NCBI RefSeq assembly: GCF_000767465.1
Contig: NZ_CP009291.1
Location: 868,001 to 932,000, forward strand
Origin: Novosphingobium pentaromativorans US6-1
Lineage (GTDB): Bacteria; Pseudomonadota; Alphaproteobacteria; Sphingomonadales; Sphingomonadaceae
Length of the DNA: 64,000 nt
Direction of reading: 5' to 3'
How positions within the stretch are numbered: the first letter of the stretch is position 1; every line of letters starts with the position of its first letter. Made by a program: the position numbers and the translations under genes. Shown piece after piece: positions 59,127 to 64,000 of the stretch. The notes under the pieces were generated by a model. The model ran no database searches and was not told where the DNA came from. It worked only from the letters and a program-made list of their open reading frames with translations.

Positions 59127-60155
59127 ATGAAGAACGAAACCCGGGCCAAGTTCAATGCGATGATCACGCAGATCGCGCAGCTCAACGGCATCGATGCGGA
59201 CGTCGCCCGCACGTCCAAGTTCACCGTCGAACCTTCCGTCCAGCAGAAGCTCGAACAGCGCATGCAGGACTCCAGCGACTTCCTCTCGCGCATCAACATC
59301 GAGCCGGTCGACGAGATCATGGGCGAGCTGCTCGGCCTCGGCGTTGGCAGCACCATTGCCGGTCGCACCGACACGGCCAACGGCAATCGCCGGAAGGGCA
59401 TCGATCCGATCGCGATGGACGATCGGACCTACACCTGCGCCCAGACCAACTTCGACGTGGCGATGCGCTACGCGAAGATCGACAAGTGGGCGAAGTTCAA
59501 GGACTTCGAAACCAAGTGGCGTGACAACAACCTCAAGCGCCAGGCACTCGATCGCATCCTGATCGGCTTCAACGGTACCAGCGCCGCAGCCGCCACCGAT
59601 CGCGTCGCCAATCCGCTTCTGCAGGACGTCAACATTGGCTGGCTTGAGAAAATGCGCACCGAAAACGAGGCGCGCGTGCTGAGTGAAGTGGTCGCAGCCT
59701 CCGGCAAGGTGACGTACGGCGCTGGCGGCGATTACGAGACGCTCGACGCGCTGGTCTGGGACGCCAAGGAATCGATGCTCGCCGAATGGGCGAAGAACGA
59801 TACCGAGCTGGTCGTGATCGTCTCGGTTGACCTGCTGCACGACAAGTACTTCCCGATGATCAACCAGTCGGAAGCACCGACCGAAGAACTGGCGCGCGAC
59901 GTGATCATGTCGACCAAGCGCCTCGGCGGCCTGCCTGCATATCGCGTGCCGGGCTTCCCCAACGGCACGGTCTTCATCACCCGCTTCGACAACCTCTCGC
60001 TCTACTACCAGGACGGCAAGCGCCGCCGCCTGCTGAAGGACGAGCCCGAACTCGACCAGGTCACCGACTATCAGTCGTCCAACGAATCCTACGTGATCGA
60101 GGATCTCGAATACGCCTGCCTCGTCGAGAACATCGAGGAATACGTCGCGCCCTGA
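59127..60155 (+). CDS. Phage major capsid protein (P2 gpN-like)
   Basis: A 342-residue capsid protein: MKNETRAKFNAMITQIAQLN, FTVEPSVQQKLEQRMQDSSD, FLSRINIEPVDEIMGELLGL, RKGIDPIAMDDRTYTCAQTN, GFPNGTVFITRFDNLSLYYQ and ESYVIEDLEYACLVENIEEY. These follow the P2 capsid layout from start to end. A Shine-Dalgarno-like CGAGGA is eight bases before the ATG. Forms the HK97-fold shell. Confidence 0.93.
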   Translation: MKNETRAKFNAMITQIAQLNGIDADVARTSKFTVEPSVQQKLEQRMQDSSDFLSRINIEPVDEIMGELLGLGVGSTIAGRTDTANGNRRKGIDPIAMDDRTYTCAQTNFDVAMRYAKIDKWAKFKDFETKWRDNNLKRQALDRILIGFNGTSAAAATDRVANPLLQDVNIGWLEKMRTENEARVLSEVVAASGKVTYGAGGDYETLDALVWDAKESMLAEWAKNDTELVVIVSVDLLHDKYFPMINQSEAPTEELARDVIMSTKRLGGLPAYRVPGFPNGTVFITRFDNLSLYYQDGKRRRLLKDEPELDQVTDYQSSNESYVIEDLEYACLVENIEEYVAP

Positions 60156-60312
60156 GTAATGCCCGAGAGGCTTTGACCGGATGACTGCAAGGACCGGCAT
60201 CATCCGCGAGCCAAGAGAAAAAAGGCGGTTGGTCCCTTGGCCGCCTTCCCTGCCCCCGCCCGTCTCTATCCCAACCGGGCGGGGCAGGTTCCCAACCTGA
60301 AGGAGCCCCGCC
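60156..60312. promoter_or_regulatory. Intergenic hairpin between capsid and gpM genes
   Basis: AAGGCGG and CCGCCTT pair around a 12-base loop at 60223-60248, not followed by a T run. It could trim or attenuate the transcript so that more capsid than gpM message is made. Its role is inferred. Confidence 0.4.
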
Positions 60313-61041
60313 ATGGTTTCACCCGCCCGAGCCAACTTCCAGCGCAAGCTCGCCGCCATGTCCGCAGGCCGGCCTGTCCGGGGCGCCCCCGCGATGCCCA
60401 CCGAAGGCCCGGTCGCCAGCGAATACCAGCTCCTCCTCGCCGCCCTCGGGCAGGACCTTGCCGCGCTCAGCAACACCCAGTCGACCGAGCGCAAGATCGA
60501 GACCAAGCGCGAGATGATCGGCAACTACCGGCCATGGGTCGAAGGCGCCGCCGATGCCGGTGCCGGCGCGCAGGACGAGATCGTCTCGACCATGCTGGTC
60601 TGGGCGATCGACGTGCAGGACTGGCCGCTCACGCTCAAGCTTGCACGCTACGTCCTTGGGGCGGGCATCGAGCTTCCCGAACGCTACAAGCGCACGCCTG
60701 CCACCCTCCTCGCCGAGGAAGTCGCTGAGATCGGCGTGAAGTCGCCCGGCACCGTGCCGCTCCATGTGCTGCAGGACGTCTCCCAGTTGGTGGCGGACGC
60801 CGACATCTTCGACCAGGTGCGCGCCAAGCTGGAAAAGGCCCTCGGCCTCGATTTCAAGGCCAAGGCCGACGCCTTCGAACCCAGCGCCGAGAATGCCGTG
60901 GCCGGTGGCAAGCGAGCCCTGCTCTCGGCCGCGAAGACGCACTTCGAACGCGCCCTCTCGCTGCATGAGAAGTGCGGCGTCAAGAAACTGATCGAAGGCA
61001 TCGAGCGCGAGCTGAAGCAGCTCGCAGGCGATGCCGGATAA
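60313..61041 (+). CDS. Phage terminase, small/endonuclease subunit (P2 gpM-like)
   Basis: A 242-residue protein with MVSPARANFQRKLAAMSAGR, LLAALGQDLAALSNTQSTER, KIETKREMIGNYRPWVEGAA, DEIVSTMLVWAIDVQDWPLT, LKLARYVLGAGIELPERYKR, the conserved gpM core. A tail segment (LSAAKTHFERALSLHEKCGV) binds the large subunit in relatives. AAGGAGCCCCGCC precedes the ATG. It recognises cos sites. Confidence 0.9.
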   Translation: MVSPARANFQRKLAAMSAGRPVRGAPAMPTEGPVASEYQLLLAALGQDLAALSNTQSTERKIETKREMIGNYRPWVEGAADAGAGAQDEIVSTMLVWAIDVQDWPLTLKLARYVLGAGIELPERYKRTPATLLAEEVAEIGVKSPGTVPLHVLQDVSQLVADADIFDQVRAKLEKALGLDFKAKADAFEPSAENAVAGGKRALLSAAKTHFERALSLHEKCGVKKLIEGIERELKQLAGDAG

Positions 61042-61153
61042 CGAGCTGCGCCACCCGCGCCGGGGGGCGGAAAAGGACCGGAGGCTATCTGCCGCAAGGT
61101 CCGTTTCCCCACCCCCCACTTGATTGAAGGGAAACCCCCAGAAGGAGATCGAA

Positions 61154-61627
61154 ATGGCGTTCCTCGCCCTGCCGCCAGATCCTGCCTCGCCGGAGGGGTT
61201 CTCCGTTGAGGGCGATGGCTGGTTCCCGGCGATCGACTGCAACAAGATGCGCGATGCCCTGCGCATCGGTGAGATGGTCACGAACGCCCGCCTGGTCGAA
61301 GCGATCAAGGGCGGGCAGCTGACGATCGACCGCGAACTGGCTGACTGGCGCACGGCGCGTGAGGACGAGGGCGCGGCCGACCTGACCGAGGTGGAGCCGA
61401 CCCGCATGATCGGCGGCGACCACCGGCTCTCCCTGCTCTACATCCGCGCCGTGCGCTTTGCAGCGGCCGCCGAGCTGGCCGAGCTGCACCGCGATCTCAC
61501 CGCAACGCAGGACGGTCAGGCCCGCGCCGACACCGAAGCCACGACTGCGCAGGAATATCACCGTCTCGCCACCAATGCCGTGCGCGACATCATCGGCACC
61601 GGCCGCGTTGCCGTGGAGCTGATCTGA
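61154..61627 (+). CDS. Phage head completion/stabilisation protein (P2 gpL-like)
   Basis: A 157-residue protein starting MAFLALPPDPASPEGFSVEG, with DGWFPAIDCNKMRDALRIGE, DRELADWRTAREDEGAADL, LYIRAVRFAAAAELAELHRD and YHRLATNAVRDIIGTGRVAV. The ATG at 61154 has AAGGAG seven bases upstream; the longer frame from 61124 is not used. Caps the head after packaging. The stop overlaps the gpX start (TGATGG). Confidence 0.9.
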   Translation: MAFLALPPDPASPEGFSVEGDGWFPAIDCNKMRDALRIGEMVTNARLVEAIKGGQLTIDRELADWRTAREDEGAADLTEVEPTRMIGGDHRLSLLYIRAVRFAAAAELAELHRDLTATQDGQARADTEATTAQEYHRLATNAVRDIIGTGRVAVELI

Positions 61628-61845
61628 TGGCCCGCAATGCTATCGCGCTGCAGGGCGACACGCTGGACCTGATCTGCTGGCGTGAGCTGGGCACGACCGC
61701 CGGGAAGGTGGTGGAGCGGGCCTACGAACTGAACGTGGGTCTCGCCGAGGTCGGAACCGTCCTGCCCGAGGGCACTCAAGTCACGCTGCCGGATCCGCCG
61801 TCCGCTGCCGCCGGCACCCTCGAAACCGTGAACCTGTGGGACTGA
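61627..61845 (+). CDS. Phage tail protein X (P2 gpX-like)
   Basis: A 72-residue LysM-like tail protein: ALQGDTLDLICWRELGTTAG, YELNVGLAEVGTVLPEGTQV, TLPDPPSAAAGTLETVNLWD. Length and motif order are as in P2 gpX. Its ATG shares a base with the gpL stop. Confidence 0.9.
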   Translation: MARNAIALQGDTLDLICWRELGTTAGKVVERAYELNVGLAEVGTVLPEGTQVTLPDPPSAAAGTLETVNLWD

Positions 61846-61849
61846 CGCG

Positions 61850-62338
61850 ATGAAGAAGCCCGCTTCGCTCCGCAATGCCATCGCCGCCCTTCTGCCGGAC
61901 ATGGCGCGCGATCCGGACCGCCTGGCCATGTGGGTCGAGCGCGGCAACGTGCGCGCCGCCAGCAACCGACAGCAGGGCTTCTCGTGGGAATACGACCTGA
62001 TCGTCTATGCCGAGAACTTCACCCACGATCCGGCCTTGCTTTTCTTCATCGTCACCCGGTGGCTCCGCACCCAGCAGCCCGATCTGCTCACGGCGAATAC
62101 ACCCGGTTTTCCGTTCGAGGTCGATGTGATCGATGTGAAGACCGTCGATGTGAAGATCACCCTGCCCTTGCGCGAGATCATTACCGCGGCCGACCAGGGC
62201 GATGGCAAATGGCAGCTGGCCATTGTCGACGAGCCAGACCCCTTGTTCCCCGATGACGCGCCGCTTCGCGACTATGAGGGTCCTATCACCTCGATCTGGG
62301 TGCGCGGCGATGATGATCCCTTCCAGGTCGCGCCCTGA
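61850..62338 (+). CDS. Phage tail completion protein (P2 gpR-like)
   Basis: A 162-residue protein: MKKPASLRNAIAALLPDMAR, RLAMWVERGNVRAASNRQQG, FSWEYDLIVYAENFTHDPAL, LFFIVTRWLRTQQPDLLTAN, and IWVRGDDDPF. This is the gpR family. It starts five bases after gpX, with no lysis genes in between, unlike P2. Confidence 0.88.
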   Translation: MKKPASLRNAIAALLPDMARDPDRLAMWVERGNVRAASNRQQGFSWEYDLIVYAENFTHDPALLFFIVTRWLRTQQPDLLTANTPGFPFEVDVIDVKTVDVKITLPLREIITAADQGDGKWQLAIVDEPDPLFPDDAPLRDYEGPITSIWVRGDDDPFQVAP

Positions 62339-62808
62339 TGGCCGATGCCTTCGCCCGTCTGGACTCTGCCGTCAGTGCTTACCTGGAAAGCCTCAGCCCC
62401 GCAGAGCGCCGCCGCACGGCGCGAAAGATCGGCATGGCGCTGCGCAAGGCGAATGCAAAGCGCATCGCTGACAACGTCCAGCCCGATGGATCGCCGATGC
62501 AGCCGCGCAAGCCGCGCAGACTGAAGGCCGGCAAGGGGCAGCTGAAGCGTGACCGGATGTTTCGCAAGCTGCGCCTCGCCCGCTCCTTCAAGGTCCGCGC
62601 GAGCGCAGATGGCGTGTCGATCGGCTTCGAAGGATCTGTCGGCCAGACGGCCCGCGCCCACCAGTACGGCCTGATAGACTTCGTCGGGCGCACCGAGGGC
62701 GGCAAGGTCGTGCGGGCCAAGTACCCGAAGCGCATCCTGCTGGGGTTCGGGCCAGATGATCTGGATGCCGTGAACGACATCGTTCTGGATATGTTGCCTA
62801 GACTCTGA
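62338..62808 (+). CDS. Phage tail completion/virion morphogenesis protein (P2 gpS-like)
   Basis: A 156-residue protein: YLESLSPAERRRTARKIGMA, LRKANAKRIADNVQPDGSPM, QPRKPRRLKAGKGQLKRDRM, FRKLRLARSFKVRASADGVS, AHQYGLIDFV. These are landmarks of the gpS/virion morphogenesis family. It overlaps the gpR stop (TGATGG). It is the last recognisable phage gene in the window. Confidence 0.88.
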   Translation: MADAFARLDSAVSAYLESLSPAERRRTARKIGMALRKANAKRIADNVQPDGSPMQPRKPRRLKAGKGQLKRDRMFRKLRLARSFKVRASADGVSIGFEGSVGQTARAHQYGLIDFVGRTEGGKVVRAKYPKRILLGFGPDDLDAVNDIVLDMLPRL

Positions 62809-62948
62809 AACTATCAACTTTGCAGCTATTTGCGAAATTGAAAGCTTCGAAAATTATCTCAGTCAAACTGAGACGATCTGGCGATCCTGAGGCCCGAGAT
62901 TACAAGTAGCAATTCTTAAGCCATCGAAATGGACTTGCGGACTGGACA

Positions 62949-63908
62949 TTGTTTTGCAATCCAAGCAGTGAGTTAGATGGAAGGTTTGAGCAGTTGGTGA
63001 AGGCGCCGCAATCACAAAACGAGGTAGCTCTGGAAGCTAAGGCCACATGCGGCATTATCATGCCAATCGCGGCAATGCTCCCCAAGTACGAGGCATCTCA
63101 CTGGGTTGATGTTCGACGGGTTATCGATGTCGCGATCGAAAAAGCTGGAATGGTTCCCCAAATTGTATCGGACTCCTTCGAAGGCGACGTTATCCAACGT
63201 CGGATCATCAGTAATCTTTACGAGAATCCTGTCGTGGTCTGCGACGTTTCTGGCCTAAATCCGAACGTTATGTTCGAACTCGGAATGCGTATTACCTTTA
63301 AGCAGCCAGTAGTTATCATTACCGATGATTACGCAACAATACCGTTCGACACGAAAGTGATCGAACACATCGGGTACCCTCGCGATCTACACATTCATCA
63401 AACCAACGAATTCATTGATAAGTTAGCAGATCGCATCAATCGCCTTCATAATCAGAAGGAGGAGGGAAAGTTCCGCTCATTCATCGAGGAGTTCGGCACT
63501 TTTGAAGTCCTTGAACCTACGAAGAAGATAGTTGATTCAGAGAAATTCATTCTCGATGAAATTAAAGAACTGAACCGAGCTGTAAGATCACTCAGTAACG
63601 TCAAGCCTTCACATAGAAGCATTGCAAATTTGATAAACGGGCAAAGTGGTAATCGAGCAGGCGTCTTAGACATTGAACTGAGACGCGATATAGATAATTC
63701 AGATGTCGATCATATATTGGAATTTTTAGGAACGCACTTCAAATCAAACCCAGTCGAAATTCGAGGTGGTTCGCAAGGACAAAAAACTATTCGAGTTATT
63801 CTCGGAGAATCAAGTGAAGACAGAATGAATTTAATACAAAAACAACTAATATCCAGTCTTCCGGACGAACTAACTAGAAAAATTCACAGTGTTTTATACT
63901 CAAATTAA
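62949..63908 (+). CDS. TIR/nucleoside deoxyribosyltransferase-like protein, candidate defence effector
   Basis: About 300 residues, markedly AT-richer than the prophage. The N-terminal domain has CGIIMPIA, VIDVAIEKAGMVPQIVSDSF, EGDVIQRRIISNLYENPVVV, CDVSGLNPNVMFELGMR and IPFDTKVIEHIGYPRDLHIH. This layout is seen in TIR-like and deoxyribosyltransferase-like proteins, with the Glu of MFELG in the expected catalytic place. The C-terminal part (FILDEIKELNRAVRSLSNVK and an alpha/beta segment) is not recognised. The start is uncertain: TTG 62949 or GTG 62997; the first ATG (63060) lies within the domain. Confidence 0.6.
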   Translation: MFCNPSSELDGRFEQLVKAPQSQNEVALEAKATCGIIMPIAAMLPKYEASHWVDVRRVIDVAIEKAGMVPQIVSDSFEGDVIQRRIISNLYENPVVVCDVSGLNPNVMFELGMRITFKQPVVIITDDYATIPFDTKVIEHIGYPRDLHIHQTNEFIDKLADRINRLHNQKEEGKFRSFIEEFGTFEVLEPTKKIVDSEKFILDEIKELNRAVRSLSNVKPSHRSIANLINGQSGNRAGVLDIELRRDIDNSDVDHILEFLGTHFKSNPVEIRGGSQGQKTIRVILGESSEDRMNLIQKQLISSLPDELTRKIHSVLYSN

Positions 63909-64000
63909 ATAATTTGTTGAATAATATCTAAAACAAACATCGTATTTTTGTCTATTAACTGATTAAATATTACAGCCCGTCGACCGGGGCTTGAACTTCA
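63909..64000. other. AT-rich tail of the window
   Basis: AT-rich bases after the TIR-like gene, ending in a GC-rich AGCCCGTCGACCGGGGCTTG. No gene or RNA is supported; the sequence is cut by the window edge. Confidence 0.4.

Larger units (their letters stand above)
54135..62808. mobile_element. P2-like prophage, head module (possibly incomplete)
   Basis: Gene order portal (Q) and terminase (P) leftward, then scaffold/protease (O), capsid (N), small terminase (M), head completion (L), tail X, tail completion R and S rightward, exactly as in P2. Unlike P2, no holin, endolysin or Rz genes lie between X and R. After S the baseplate genes V-W-J-I expected next are not present up to the window end; an unrelated AT-rich gene is there instead. 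Confidence 0.88.

Noticed and set aside
58187..61407. Long minus-strand frames opposite the scaffold, capsid and gpM genes
   Set aside because: Antisense shadows of well-recognised P2-like genes.
63960..64000. GC-rich end AGCCCGTCGACCGGGGCTTGAACTT as a possible tRNA T-arm
   Set aside because: The five bases before the TTCAAGC-like loop do not pair with those after it, and the sequence is cut by the window edge.
1..64000. CRISPR arrays, rRNA or tRNA genes
   Set aside because: Looked for regularly spaced repeats and conserved RNA segments by eye; none seen.

Overview
The window reads as accessory DNA (plasmid or genomic island) of a sphingomonad-type alphaproteobacterium (Sphingobium, Novosphingobium, Sphingomonas or a relative). 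The evidence is high GC, very dense IS66, IS3, IS21, IS5 and IS4 family elements, two recombinase-in-trio (RIT) elements, and a long aromatic-degradation cluster with its own TonB-dependent receptor. The genus assignment is inference; no rRNA or housekeeping gene is present.

Region 1 (1-23741) is a mobile-element pile-up. It starts with an IS21 (istA end, istB), a truncated IS407-type IS3 that cut an IS51-type IS3, and remnants of two older genes (an M15-like peptidase and a large helicase-related protein). Next come fragments of an IS1380-type transposase and a decayed IS66 (IS66-1). An IS4/Tn5-like element (18-bp inverted repeats, 9-bp target duplication 'tcccgccgg' at 6308 and 23725) sits in the end of IS66-1. 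It received IS66-2 in its transposase gene and IS66-3 in its right terminal repeat (8-bp duplication 'atcgcaag'). IS66-3 received IS66-4 at its tnpC stop codon (8-bp duplication 'gagcaaac'). IS66-2 and IS66-3 were each split in tnpC, at the same conserved Arg-Lys-Asn codons, by one copy of the same 3459-bp RIT element, in opposite orientations.

Region 2 (23742-45172) is a catabolic cluster read leftward from a divergent LysR regulator at 44273. It holds an AhpD/CMD-like protein, an ornithine-cyclodeaminase-like reductase, a bicupin ring-cleavage dioxygenase, HpaH, HpaI, an LLM flavin monooxygenase and a TonB receptor. These are followed by a Rieske dioxygenase alpha/beta pair, Pht5-like and Pht4-like enzymes, a NahE-like hydratase-aldolase, a SnoaL protein, an SDR, a dienelactone hydrolase-SnoaL fusion, a type I extradiol dioxygenase and two aldehyde dehydrogenases. 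Together they could oxidise a carboxylated or bicyclic aromatic to a salicylate-like acid, open that ring directly, and give pyruvate plus a C4 semialdehyde that is oxidised into the TCA cycle. The substrate is not identifiable from sequence.

Region 3 (45173-54130) is a scar zone: an IS5 fragment, an Lrp C-terminal fragment, pieces of a sacsin-like protein and a SNF2 helicase behind an intact Fic gene, and a complete IS3. After these come a MarR-like regulator, a CoiA-like nuclease-fold protein, an overlapping membrane-protein/metalloprotease gene pair, and an IS3 orfA remnant.

Region 4 (54135-64000) is the head module of a P2-like prophage (Q and P leftward; O, N, M, L, X, R, S rightward) with a Dam-type methylase on its left. 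On its right is an AT-rich gene with a TIR/deoxyribosyltransferase-like fold, probably a carried defence effector.
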